Source of the DNA: GCA-2725625 sp964574215
GTDB lineage: Bacteria; Pseudomonadota; Alphaproteobacteria; Rhodospirillales; UBA2165
Assembly: GCA_964574215.1 (NCBI GenBank)
Contig: CAZNLR010000007.1
Span: 60,343-124,342 of the forward strand
DNA length: 64,000 nt
Reading direction: 5' to 3'
A program made the position numbers and the translations under genes. Shown here piece by piece: positions 16,489-24,809 of the stretch; within the stretch, counting starts at the first letter, position 1; every line of letters begins with the position of its first letter. The notes beneath the pieces are model-generated. The model ran no database searches, was not told the DNA's origin, and saw nothing but the letters and a program-made list of their open reading frames with translations.

Positions 16489-19254
16489 TTATTTGGCACC
16501 ATCGGCTGCAACCAATTTCACCAACCCGTCCCCGGTCATTTTTGAAGGTAGCGACTGTCCCCTGACGAATAAATTGGCTCCGGCTTCCGATCGCACATTC
16601 ACCTCGTTTGCACCAAATTCAGTCTTTGCGATGAAAACACGACCAGGATATCCATATAGCTTGTGTTTGACATACAGATCGATGCCAATTTGATTTTTAA
16701 TTAGTCTCAGACCTTCGGTTTTAACTTTACTGGCGTCTTTTACAGCAATACCAATTTCTGTATTTTTAATCTCTCCGTTCTCCAAACTGATCGACGAATT
16801 TTCTCCCGCCGAAACACCTTTGTCACCGGCTCCATCAATATCGAATTTCGAAACCTTAACTTCGCTGTTCATAAAATCTATTCCGTCATTCCCGGCATTT
16901 TCTATTTTCAATCCATCAAGGTTTCCCGTCACATAGTCAAAATCGATGCAGTCGCCAAAGCAATTTCTAAACGATAGGTCTTTCAGGTTCACGCGCCCAT
17001 TTACGATATGCAGCGTATCGTCCGAAAGAATATTGCTCGAAAATTTTGTATCAGTGACCGACAACCCATTAGCACCGTGAGCGGAAACCATACCGGAAAA
17101 TTGAATTTTTTTGTGAAGAGGCTTACCCCCACCATCAAACTGCGCATGTTTTATAATAGAATTCCGTGCACGGACTCCCACCAAAGCTAGACCGCCCCAA
17201 GCAATATTAGGATCTTTTCGCATAAACCTTACTTCATTGCCTGGTTGTCCGAGAATTTCAACGCGACCATGAGAAATAATTGAAATATTTTCGCCAAGGC
17301 GGATATCGGTGCCTGGATTTATCGTTAGCGATTGCTTTGATGAAACTATTAGATTTCTCGTCAATTCAACGCTGCCGGGTCCCAGTGAAAGTTTTCCCGA
17401 CGGCTGTCGATCCAATTGCCACGCATGGACACCGCTTTTCAAATCGACGTTTCCATTCCTGGATAAATTATCAACGCGTTTAACTTTAATCGGAATATTC
17501 TTTTCGGTAAGCGCGTGCCGAAATGCACCCTCCAAATTCTTAACTATTCGATCCGCATCTCCGTCCGCAATAGCTGCGAAAAGATACTTCTGAGGGCTGG
17601 GAACGATATGACGTCCTTCGCCGTAAGTATGTATATTCCAGTTCTTGCCGACGAAGTCTTTGACCCCCGGATACAGCAGAACACTCTTTTTTTCCGGACT
17701 TGACGCTTGCCCATCAAAATTTCTATCCGAAAACACTTTCGTTTTTAATGCAATTGGATCGAAAATTACGGATGAGTGGCCATCGACTTCAACAAGGAAA
17801 TATATCAAGCCGCTACTGGCTTCATATTTGTAAAACACCGAAAAACGGCTGGCTTCTAATTTATCCAAAAGAAATTTTTCTCGTTCCCGTATCCAGGTAA
17901 AAACGTCGTTTTTCGCACTACGGTATTGAGCGTTGGAATAAGGTATCGGGTAGTCGCCAACGAAAGTATTTTGACCGGATGTTTTATGCAGGTCGGCAAA
18001 TACGTCGCGGTCGATATTTCCAAATACTTTCTTCAGGTCTTCAATCTGTCTTGAGGCGGAGCCGAACCCGATTAAAGCGTCGTAGAGCAATTTGTTTCTG
18101 AGATGATAAAAAGTCGGATCACGCAATGCGGCGTCCAAAAGCGGATACAACCGTTCGTTTAAAGGAACAGACGGATCAGGGCGAAAATCTTGCCATATGC
18201 GGTACTTGTACAGGGGGTATAAGCTGGCTCCATGTCCCAGCATATCGGAAACCACCGGTTCCAGTAGTCCGGCAGACGGATCAAAGTAAAATAAATTGTT
18301 GTGATTGAAATCCGTATGTATCGATCCCACCAAATGGTTTACGGCAACCCACGCCGCATATTTCTCCTTAGACAGGATGGCCCACATTTTTTTATATCGA
18401 CCGGCATCGAGAGGGGCATACATCGCACCAATCAATTGCTCCATTGGATTGAACTTTTTTAAAAATTTTGTATCGCCGGATATTTTGAACTGGGATGCTT
18501 TCCATCGGTAACTTAAATCATCACCGGCAAAAAACGGACCGGCCATCCTTTTCTTTGCGATTAGTAGACTTTCATCTTCACGCGTTTTCCAATGATAAAC
18601 ACCTTTGGCTTCCCCATTTATAAACAAACGGACAAATCTCGTTTTGTGAGTCAACACCCCGAATTTTGCAGCTAATTTTTCACCAAAAAAATTTCCGATC
18701 ATGGGACGATCTTCGGGATTAACCAAGTTGATATGCCTCTGCATATCTATGGGATATTTTTTCTTTAACTTCAGTCGCAAGGATGGCTTTTTTGCCTGCC
18801 AATGCCAGATATTTCGACCCCTCAAGCGATATTGAATTGGTCGCCAAGTTCCATCCGGGTACATAAGTTGAGCGGGATAGTATTTTGATTTCTTTTGGCT
18901 GGGGGACGCCGCCAGCATTTTGTCAAGCGAACTGGGTTCGATATGCAATTGGACAGTCGGTAAAGTTGAATTGACAGGCACATCCTTATTCTCAACAGAC
19001 GCCCGCAGAGAATTGACTGCAATCACGGTTGCGTCGTAGATGCTTGCCGTCGCGTAAGCAGCCTGAACCAGGAAATTCTCGGAACTCCAGGCGACGCGGC
19101 TTAAATAATATCCGACCAATGAAAGATGAATTTTAATGACAATCAGTGCGACGATACACACTGGCGCGATTGCAAGAAACAACTTAACCCGTTTGGAAAG
19201 TGGCCGCCGGGAACCTAGTAATGCGGATTCGCGGAAACGATCCCGTTTAAACAT
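16489..19254 (-). CDS. membrane-anchored CotH-like kinase fused to a right-handed beta-helix
   Basis: 921 residues. One transmembrane helix near 24-46 (VKLFLAIAPVCIVALIVI) is followed by an extracytoplasmic body. Residues about 100-470 look like the CotH kinase fold: YRLRGRNIWHW, KPSLRLKLKKKY, FVRLFINGEAKGVYHWKTRED, and HTDFNHNNLFYFDPSAGLLEPV with a later SDMLGHG carrying candidate metal-binding acids. Residues about 610-880 are short, N/D/G-rich repeats typical of a parallel beta-helix (NGLSVTDTKF, IENAGNDGIDFMNSEV). Bacillus CotH phosphorylates spore-coat proteins; no spores are expected here. It overlaps the DUF4956 gene by eight bases. Confidence 0.8.
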   Translation of the reverse strand: MFKRDRFRESALLGSRRPLSKRVKLFLAIAPVCIVALIVIKIHLSLVGYYLSRVAWSSENFLVQAAYATASIYDATVIAVNSLRASVENKDVPVNSTLPTVQLHIEPSSLDKMLAASPSQKKSKYYPAQLMYPDGTWRPIQYRLRGRNIWHWQAKKPSLRLKLKKKYPIDMQRHINLVNPEDRPMIGNFFGEKLAAKFGVLTHKTRFVRLFINGEAKGVYHWKTREDESLLIAKKRMAGPFFAGDDLSYRWKASQFKISGDTKFLKKFNPMEQLIGAMYAPLDAGRYKKMWAILSKEKYAAWVAVNHLVGSIHTDFNHNNLFYFDPSAGLLEPVVSDMLGHGASLYPLYKYRIWQDFRPDPSVPLNERLYPLLDAALRDPTFYHLRNKLLYDALIGFGSASRQIEDLKKVFGNIDRDVFADLHKTSGQNTFVGDYPIPYSNAQYRSAKNDVFTWIREREKFLLDKLEASRFSVFYKYEASSGLIYFLVEVDGHSSVIFDPIALKTKVFSDRNFDGQASSPEKKSVLLYPGVKDFVGKNWNIHTYGEGRHIVPSPQKYLFAAIADGDADRIVKNLEGAFRHALTEKNIPIKVKRVDNLSRNGNVDLKSGVHAWQLDRQPSGKLSLGPGSVELTRNLIVSSKQSLTINPGTDIRLGENISIISHGRVEILGQPGNEVRFMRKDPNIAWGGLALVGVRARNSIIKHAQFDGGGKPLHKKIQFSGMVSAHGANGLSVTDTKFSSNILSDDTLHIVNGRVNLKDLSFRNCFGDCIDFDYVTGNLDGLKIENAGNDGIDFMNSEVKVSKFDIDGAGDKGVSAGENSSISLENGEIKNTEIGIAVKDASKVKTEGLRLIKNQIGIDLYVKHKLYGYPGRVFIAKTEFGANEVNVRSEAGANLFVRGQSLPSKMTGDGLVKLVAADGAK

Positions 19255-19939
19255 TAATGCTCGCTTCTCCTACCAATAGTGCAACCGATATATCATCAGA
19301 TACGCGGCTCACCTGATCGACAACGGATTCGTAGTTAGTGCCCCGCTTGAGATTTATCTCATAGACAAAATCATCGACGTCGCCTAGACCCGCCATTCGG
19401 TCCACAGAGACGACCGAATGGGTCGAACAGAGGTCGGTAAATACCTGCTCTATCTGGCTTCTAAATTGTGATTTCATCCTAACCCGCAGCACGTAAAACG
19501 AGACGCCTGCTTCACCGAAGCGAAAATAATGAAATGAAGTCGCGATGAATGCGATGACCAATGTAAATATTGCGGCAAACAGATAAAACTTGGTTCCTGC
19601 CGCCATGCCAACCGCCATTGACATAAAAATAAAAGCGACATCTCTAGAATCTTTTACCGGATTTCGAAAACGGATAATCGAAAGGGCACCGACAAGGGCG
19701 AAGGCGCGTGCAATATTGGACCCGATAATCAACATAATCAGAGCAATTGTTACGCCGACAAATACTTGGGTATGAACGAAAGATCGAGAATAAGAATGTC
19801 CAGAGTGAGTGAAAATATACACCCTTGCCAGTATCATACATAGCACTGCGCTTACGATAAGCGCGAGAACCAAATCCCATATAGAAAGCGTGGGGATGAG
19901 GGATAAATCCTTAAGGCTATCGGCGATCAATTTATCCAA
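19247..19939 (-). CDS. DUF4956 membrane protein
   Basis: 230 residues with three or four hydrophobic segments in the first 135: LVLALIVSAVLCMILARVYI, VFVGVTIALIMLIIG, and MAVGMAAGTKFYLFAAIFTL. Between them lies the conserved IARAFALVGALSIIRFRNPVKD, the hallmark of DUF4956. A cytosolic C-terminal alpha/beta domain of about 90 residues follows. It is the first gene of the operon with CotH-like and VTC genes, an association found in many bacteria. Function unknown; the arrangement suggests it works with the VTC product at the membrane. Confidence 0.85.
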   Translation of the reverse strand: MDKLIADSLKDLSLIPTLSIWDLVLALIVSAVLCMILARVYIFTHSGHSYSRSFVHTQVFVGVTIALIMLIIGSNIARAFALVGALSIIRFRNPVKDSRDVAFIFMSMAVGMAAGTKFYLFAAIFTLVIAFIATSFHYFRFGEAGVSFYVLRVRMKSQFRSQIEQVFTDLCSTHSVVSVDRMAGLGDVDDFVYEINLKRGTNYESVVDQVSRVSDDISVALLVGEASINV

Positions 19940-20026
19940 GGCAATTTCCCATTTTTTGGACTTTTCACAGGTTATGTTTTCCAGGCGGCGTTTAAAATAG
20001 CTTATAAACGATTTGGTTCAAATTGA

Positions 20027-21163
20027 TTAGTCCGAAAATCTTTTTGGCGAGATATCGTCTTCCGTAATCCCGAGCGCCGTCAGGTTCTCGGGCAAGCAGC
20101 CGTTTAAAATCAACCCGGCGGCGGCGGCGGCCATGGCCGCGACGGTCTGGATGCCGTAACCTCCCTGCCCGGCAAGCCAGAAAAAACCCGACGCCTTGCT
20201 GTCGTATCCCACTGCTGGCGAGCGATCGGGCGCAAAGGTTCTGAGCCCGGCCCAGGTCCGGTCGATGGTGCGGATTTCAAAATCGGTGGCTTTCTGAAGA
20301 CGGTCGACGGCAATGGCGATATCCAGTTCCTCCGGCTGCGCGTCGCAGGGTTCGCTTTCTCCTTCATCGGCGGGAGAGCCCAGTATTTTCCCTGCTTCGA
20401 CTTTGAAGTAAAATTCCTCATCGGCATCGACCACCATGGGCCAGTTATCCATTTCGTCCGAATTCTTACTCCCGTCCGGCGGAAAAGTCATGGCCGTCCG
20501 GCGAAGCGGTTGGGCGCCGATGGGATCGACGCCGGCCAAGGTGGCAATTTTATCGACCCAGGCGCCGGCGGCATTGACCACAGTCTCGGCGTTGAAGGTG
20601 TTGTCCCGCGTTTCGATGATCCAGCCCCGGCCTTCCTGGGTAAGAGCGGTAACCTCGGCGTCGACGAACAAGCGCCCGCCCTTTTGTTTCATTTGACGCA
20701 AATAGCCCATATGGATCGCGTTGACGTCCAGTTCCATGGCCCCCGGCTCCATGACTGCACAAGTCGCGTAACCTTCTTTTAAAGCCGGCACCTGCTCTTT
20801 GGCCTCCTCACCGCTCAAAAGGCGAACGCCGTCGGCGAACTCCGATGCCATGGTATAATTTGCATCGATTTGGGGTTGCTGATCCGCCCGTCCGATAAAC
20901 AACAATCCCTTGGTCTTGGCCAAAGGTACGTCCGAAAAGCCTTCGGGCGGATTGACCAGAAAGTCGCGGGTAGCGGCGGATAAAGCGCGGATGGTCGTGT
21001 TGCCGTAAGCCTCTGAAAAGACCGCCGCCGACCGGCCCGTCGTGTGATAGCCGGGCTGCTCTTCCCGCTCCAGCAGAACCACGCGCCGCTCTCCGGCAAG
21101 CACGGCGGCCAGCGATGCACCGGCGATACCGGCGCCGATGATGGCGACGTCAACTTCTTCCAT
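20027..21163 (-). CDS. FAD-dependent oxidoreductase, DAO/glycine oxidase family
   Basis: A DadA/SoxB-type flavoenzyme acting on an amine, amino acid or hydroxy acid. The FAD-binding beta-alpha-beta is at the N-terminus (VDVAIIGAGIAGASLAAVLAG, then VVLLEREEQPGYHTTGRSAA). The second FAD motif is VVNAAGAWVDKIA and the C-terminal FAD contact is FFWLAGQGGYGIQTVAAMA. The frame starts at TTG 21178, but that region contains the Shine-Dalgarno GGAG for the ATG at 21163. No cognate pathway gene is adjacent; the substrate is not predictable. Confidence 0.85.
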   Translation of the reverse strand: MEEVDVAIIGAGIAGASLAAVLAGERRVVLLEREEQPGYHTTGRSAAVFSEAYGNTTIRALSAATRDFLVNPPEGFSDVPLAKTKGLLFIGRADQQPQIDANYTMASEFADGVRLLSGEEAKEQVPALKEGYATCAVMEPGAMELDVNAIHMGYLRQMKQKGGRLFVDAEVTALTQEGRGWIIETRDNTFNAETVVNAAGAWVDKIATLAGVDPIGAQPLRRTAMTFPPDGSKNSDEMDNWPMVVDADEEFYFKVEAGKILGSPADEGESEPCDAQPEELDIAIAVDRLQKATDFEIRTIDRTWAGLRTFAPDRSPAVGYDSKASGFFWLAGQGGYGIQTVAAMAAAAAGLILNGCLPENLTALGITEDDISPKRFSD

Positions 21164-21374
21164 CAGTAATTTCTCCAAGTGAATTTTGGCGAATAAACTC
21201 CAGCCTCCCCTAACATGTTACGGCCTATGAGTCATGGGCGTTGCGCATTTACTCAATGGCTGATCGACAAGACTTTTATTCACAATCTTGGCAGTCCAGA
21301 ACGTCGTCGCTACTTGGCTCGCTGGTGATACTGCAGAGGCGAGCAACCGCCTCTCCGATTTACAATTATTTATT

Positions 21375-21393
21375 GAAAACGATTCGTATTCTC
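21375..21393. promoter_or_regulatory. possible Fur-like operator
   Basis: GAAAACGATTCGTATTCTC matches the 19-base Fur consensus at about 12 positions and is part of a wider imperfect dyad flanked by ATTGA and TCAAT. It lies in the 396-base divergent gap (21164-21559) between the FAD oxidoreductase and the tandem-repeat protein. That gap is AT-rich around 21360-21420 and otherwise shows nothing recognisable. Confidence 0.25.
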
Positions 21394-21559
21394 AATTATA
21401 ATATACACCTCTACGTGCATTAGAGTCACAAGCGTTTCAAATGCGCACAAGCTGCACGGGGGCAAAAAAATCTACCAACGAATTATGGGAGCCGTCAGTC
21501 GACGGCATAAACGAGCCATGCCGGCAGATCGTCGCGTGGCTCCTATCGGGGAGATTGCC

Positions 21560-22162
21560 ATGCCTGTTTTTCACATAGACCATAAACTTGCTGATTTTGA
21601 TAAATGGATTGAGGTTTTCAAAGAGGGAAATCCGCGAAAGGAAATGGAAGCAAAACATGGGGTTAAATCCATGCGGGTACTGCATGACGCCAATGACCGT
21701 AATCATGCTATCGTGGTCATGGAGGCTGATAGCAGCGCTGCGATTGAAGCCCTGTTCAGTCAACCGCAAGTGCAGGAACGGTTTGCCGACCGGTCGTTAT
21801 TCGCCGAAGCTCCGACAATTCTTGCGGGATACGATGGAACCGATCTGGATTCACGCCCGGACGGCGAACATTCCGCGTTTTTTGTCGATCACCGTCTTGC
21901 CGACTATGACAAATGGTATGCAGAATATTCGTCTCACCAGCCTCAGAACAGCGAGCTCAGGGAAAAACACGGCGTGAAACATATCCGCCTTCTGCACGAC
22001 ATCGGCGACAACAACCACGCCATTATCGTCATGATCGCACCGGACCAATCGGCCATCGAAAATCTAATGAAAGAGGCCGGTCTCGACGAAATCTTCGCCA
22101 ATCGGGAAATTTTCCAGCAGCCCCCGGAAATCACCGGACAATTTTCGGCGATCGTATTGTAG
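21560..22162 (+). CDS. protein with two tandem ferredoxin-fold (DUF3764-like) domains
   Basis: 200 residues made of two copies of one domain of about 95 residues. Copy 1 has VFHIDHKLADFDKWIEVF, KHGVKSMRVLHDANDRNHAIVV and later FADRSLFAEAP. Copy 2 has AFFVDHRLADYDKWYAEY, KHGVKHIRLLHDIGDNNHA and FANREIFQQPP. The pattern is that of small alpha+beta-barrel stress-type proteins; I do not know its reaction. The ATG at 21560 is preceded by CGGGGAG, whereas the longer frame from 21485 has no ribosome site. It is followed by the shared terminator facing rpsI. Confidence 0.65.
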   Translation: MPVFHIDHKLADFDKWIEVFKEGNPRKEMEAKHGVKSMRVLHDANDRNHAIVVMEADSSAAIEALFSQPQVQERFADRSLFAEAPTILAGYDGTDLDSRPDGEHSAFFVDHRLADYDKWYAEYSSHQPQNSELREKHGVKHIRLLHDIGDNNHAIIVMIAPDQSAIENLMKEAGLDEIFANREIFQQPPEITGQFSAIVL

Positions 22163-22164
22163 GA

Positions 22165-22195
22165 CAAAAAAAAGGGCTGCCCAACGGCAGCCCTT
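22165..22195 (-). terminator. rho-independent terminator of rplM-rpsI
   Basis: AAGGGCTGCC and GGCAGCCCTT (22172-22195) form a perfect ten-base-pair stem with a CAAC loop. On the minus strand the stem is followed by a run of T residues. It begins 22 bases after the rpsI stop and three bases after the convergent gene ends. In the plus direction it lacks a good T-tract, so it serves mainly the ribosomal operon. Confidence 0.9.
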
Positions 22196-22217
22196 AATTC
22201 TTTGATACAGCCTCGAC

Positions 22218-22775
22218 TTAACGCTTGGAGAACTGGAAGCTCCGGCGGGCTTTGCGGCGGCCGTATTTTTTCCGTTCGACCACGCGGCTGTCGCGGGTCA
22301 GGAAACCCTCTTTCTTGAGAGCCGGCCGCAGGGACGGCTCGTACAAGGTAAGGGCTTTGGAAATACCATGGCGGACGGCACCGGCCTGGCCGGACAGTCC
22401 CCCGCCCTTGACCGTGCAGATAACATCGTACTGGTCGGTCCGCTCGGCCACGTTGAAGGGCTGGTTGATCAGCATGCGCAGCACAGGACGGGCGAAATAG
22501 GTTTCCACGTCCCGGTCATTGACCTTGATTTTGCCGCTGCCCGGCTTGATCCAGACGCGGGCCACCGCATCTTTCCGTTTGCCGGTGGCGTAGGAACGGC
22601 CATGCTCGTCGATTTTTGGCTCAACGACGGCGGGCGCTTCCTCAACGGGCGTTTCAGCAACAGCTGCCGTTTCCTCGGCTGCCTCGGCAGGCGCCTCGTC
22701 ACCGGCGGCGTTTTCCGCCGCTTTGGCTTCCATGGCTTCTTTCAGATTTTCGAGGGGGTTGTTTTCATCAGCCAC
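22218..22775 (-). CDS. rpsI: 30S ribosomal protein S9
   Basis: The S9 core spans about residues 58-185: RSYATGKRKDAVARVWIKPGSG, then GGGLSGQAGAVRHGISKAL and the universal basic tail KARRSFQFSKR that reaches the ribosomal P site. The first ~58 residues are an Ala/Glu-rich acidic extension (AAENAAGDEAPAEAAEE) absent from the E. coli protein. It follows rplM by two bases, the conserved rplM-rpsI operon, and ends at a strong terminator. Confidence 0.97.
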   Translation of the reverse strand: MADENNPLENLKEAMEAKAAENAAGDEAPAEAAEETAAVAETPVEEAPAVVEPKIDEHGRSYATGKRKDAVARVWIKPGSGKIKVNDRDVETYFARPVLRMLINQPFNVAERTDQYDVICTVKGGGLSGQAGAVRHGISKALTLYEPSLRPALKKEGFLTRDSRVVERKKYGRRKARRSFQFSKR

Positions 22776-22777
22776 TG

Positions 22778-23248
22778 TTAAGCGCTCCTCTTATTCTTCG
22801 GGTTCATGGCGGCAACGTCCAAAACTTCCGGCTTTTGGGATTCATGGGGATGCTCAGTGCCGGCATAGACATGCAGCTTCCGCATCTGTTGGCGGCCCAG
22901 GGGATTGCGGGAAATCATGCGTTCAACCGCTTTGATCACCACCCGCTCGGGATGCTTGCCTTCGAGAATTTTTCCGGCGGTGCGGCTTTTGATACCGCCC
23001 GGATAACCGGTGTGCCAGTAATAGGTTTTGTCGTCGCGCTTATTGCCGGTCAATTTAACCTTGTCCGCATTGACGATGATGATGTTGTCGCCGCAATCGA
23101 TATGGGGCGTGTAAGTCGTTTTGTGCTTGCCGCGCAGGCGCATCGATACGATGCTGGCCAGACGGCCCAAAACCACGTCTTCCGCATCAATCACGAACCA
23201 GCCGCGTTCGACTTCCGACGGTTTTGCCGAATAAGTATTCATATCCAA
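22778..23248 (-). CDS. rplM: 50S ribosomal protein L13
   Basis: 156 residues with the L13 signatures: WFVIDAEDVVLGRLASIVSM, CGDNIIIVNADKVKLTG, KTYYWHTGYPGG, and the C-terminal MISRNPLGRQQMRKLHVYAGTEHPHESQ. First gene of the rplM-rpsI operon. The upstream leader contains a stable hairpin (see 23269-23298). Confidence 0.97.
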   Translation of the reverse strand: MDMNTYSAKPSEVERGWFVIDAEDVVLGRLASIVSMRLRGKHKTTYTPHIDCGDNIIIVNADKVKLTGNKRDDKTYYWHTGYPGGIKSRTAGKILEGKHPERVVIKAVERMISRNPLGRQQMRKLHVYAGTEHPHESQKPEVLDVAAMNPKNKRSA

Positions 23249-23268
23249 CCCAATCTAGTAAATTTAAC

Positions 23269-23298
23269 AACGGGACCCGCAATATCGGCGGTCCCGTT
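23269..23298 (-). promoter_or_regulatory. leader hairpin upstream of rplM
   Basis: AACGGGACC and GGTCCCGTT form a nine-base-pair stem around a 12-base loop, ending 20 bases before the rplM ATG. No minus-strand gene lies upstream that would need a terminator, so the hairpin belongs to the 5' untranslated region. Ribosomal operons are often autoregulated through such structures; binding of L13 or S9 here is inference. Confidence 0.4.
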
Positions 23299-23506
23299 CA
23301 AGAGCGCGGGAGTATGCCAGGATTTCTTGCCAAGTCAACGCAAAATATGTCGATTTTATTCAACAAAATCCGATACTTATAATCGCGGTATTATATTACC
23401 CCAATAGTGGACTAGCGTTGCGGTTTATTTGACTTGCGGGAACCACCTTTTCGCTACAAGATTTCAAACACGTCCAATTTAGCAACTGAGCGGCTCTGGA
23501 AATATC

Positions 23507-24301
23507 ATGTCTTCAAACGAACCCATTCTTATGCGTGACGTTCAGGATGGTATCTGCATCCTGACCTTGAACCGGCCGAAAATCTTGAACGCCCTGTCGA
23601 CCGAAATGCTGACGGAATTGCAAAACGCGTTTGACGAGATTGGCGAGGACGTCACCATCAAAGTGGTCGTCCTGAAAGGTAACGGTAAAATATTCTGTTC
23701 CGGGCACGATCTCAAGGAAATGAGGGCGGACCCCAGCTTTGACGCCATCCATGATCTCTTTCTCCGGTGTAGCCGCATGATGGTGACCATGGTCAATCTG
23801 CCCCAGCCCATCATCGGCCAGGCCCACGGTATCGCCACCGCCGCCGGCTGCCAGCTACTGGTTAACTGCGATTTGGCCTTTGCCTCGGAGGAAACCAGGT
23901 TCGCCACGCCGGGTGTAACCAACGGCCTCTTTTGCTCCACGCCGGCGGTCGCCCTCAGCCGTAATATCAGCCGCAAGCACGCCATGGAAATGTTGTTGAT
24001 GGGCGAGTTGTTCAGTTCGGACGACGCTGTCCGATTTGGCCTGATCAATAAGGCGGTGCCGCTGGATCAATTGGAAAGCACCGTCATGGAATATGCCGAA
24101 AGCATCGCCAGCCGGTCGTCCCTGACCATCGCCATCGGCAAAAAATCCTTTTACCCTCAACTCACCATGAGTTTGGAGGACGCCTACGCCCACACCAGCC
24201 GGATCATGGCCGAAAACATGCAGGAACGGGACGCCATCGAAGGCATCGACGCCTTTCTCGAAAAACGCCAGCCGGTCTGGCAGGGCCGCCAAAAGAACTG
24301 A
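23507..24301 (+). CDS. enoyl-CoA hydratase/isomerase family protein
   Basis: A 264-residue crotonase. It has GICILTLNRPKILNALSTEM at the start, the oxyanion-hole segment IFCSGHDLKEM, HGIATAAGCQLLVNCDLAFASE and FATPGVTNGLFC. This matches the ECHDC3-like subgroup, in which the catalytic glutamates are often altered, so hydratase activity is not assured. It is followed after 12 bases by a CoA-binding protein gene, probably co-transcribed. Confidence 0.85.
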   Translation: MSSNEPILMRDVQDGICILTLNRPKILNALSTEMLTELQNAFDEIGEDVTIKVVVLKGNGKIFCSGHDLKEMRADPSFDAIHDLFLRCSRMMVTMVNLPQPIIGQAHGIATAAGCQLLVNCDLAFASEETRFATPGVTNGLFCSTPAVALSRNISRKHAMEMLLMGELFSSDDAVRFGLINKAVPLDQLESTVMEYAESIASRSSLTIAIGKKSFYPQLTMSLEDAYAHTSRIMAENMQERDAIEGIDAFLEKRQPVWQGRQKN

Positions 24302-24313
24302 CCCCATAAACCA

Positions 24314-24766
24314 ATGAGCGCCCTCACCTACAGCGATGAATTTATCGCCGATATCCTCACATCGGTCGGCACCATTGCCATGCCCGGCGCCAGCCTTGAC
24401 CGGTACCGCACCAGCAACGGCGTCATGGCGGAACTTCAGCTTCAAGGTTACCGGGTCATTCCGGTCAATCCCAATGCCGCCGGCAAATTGATTCACGGTG
24501 AACTGGTACACGACAATTTGTCGGCCATCTCGGAAACATTTCAAATGGTGGACATTTTTCGCAATTCCCGCGATGCCGCCGATTCGGTTGATCAGGCCAT
24601 AACGGCGGCTCAGAAGTCAGGCATTAATGTTGTCTGGATGCAGTTGGGTGTCCGCAACGATGAGGCCGCCAAACGCGCCGAAGCCGCCGGTCTCAAGGTG
24701 GTGATGGACCGTTGTCCGATGATAGAAATAAATCGGCTCTTCGGTGGACGCGTCCCAAAGGTGTAA
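24314..24766 (+). CDS. CoA-binding protein (YccU type)
   Basis: 150 residues forming one CoA-binding Rossmann domain like that of succinyl-CoA synthetase alpha: VGTIAMPGASLDRYRTSNGVMAELQLQGYRVIPVNPN, then VDIFRNSRDAADSVDQAI and VVWMQLGVRNDEAAKRAEAAGLKVVMDRCPMIE. No catalytic domain accompanies it. It directly follows the enoyl-CoA hydratase-like gene and precedes the channel gene by 43 bases. Confidence 0.85.
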   Translation: MSALTYSDEFIADILTSVGTIAMPGASLDRYRTSNGVMAELQLQGYRVIPVNPNAAGKLIHGELVHDNLSAISETFQMVDIFRNSRDAADSVDQAITAAQKSGINVVWMQLGVRNDEAAKRAEAAGLKVVMDRCPMIEINRLFGGRVPKV

Positions 24767-24809
24767 AATATACCCGGCCATTCGGGGGTACGATCTGCCG
24801 GGGTACTAA

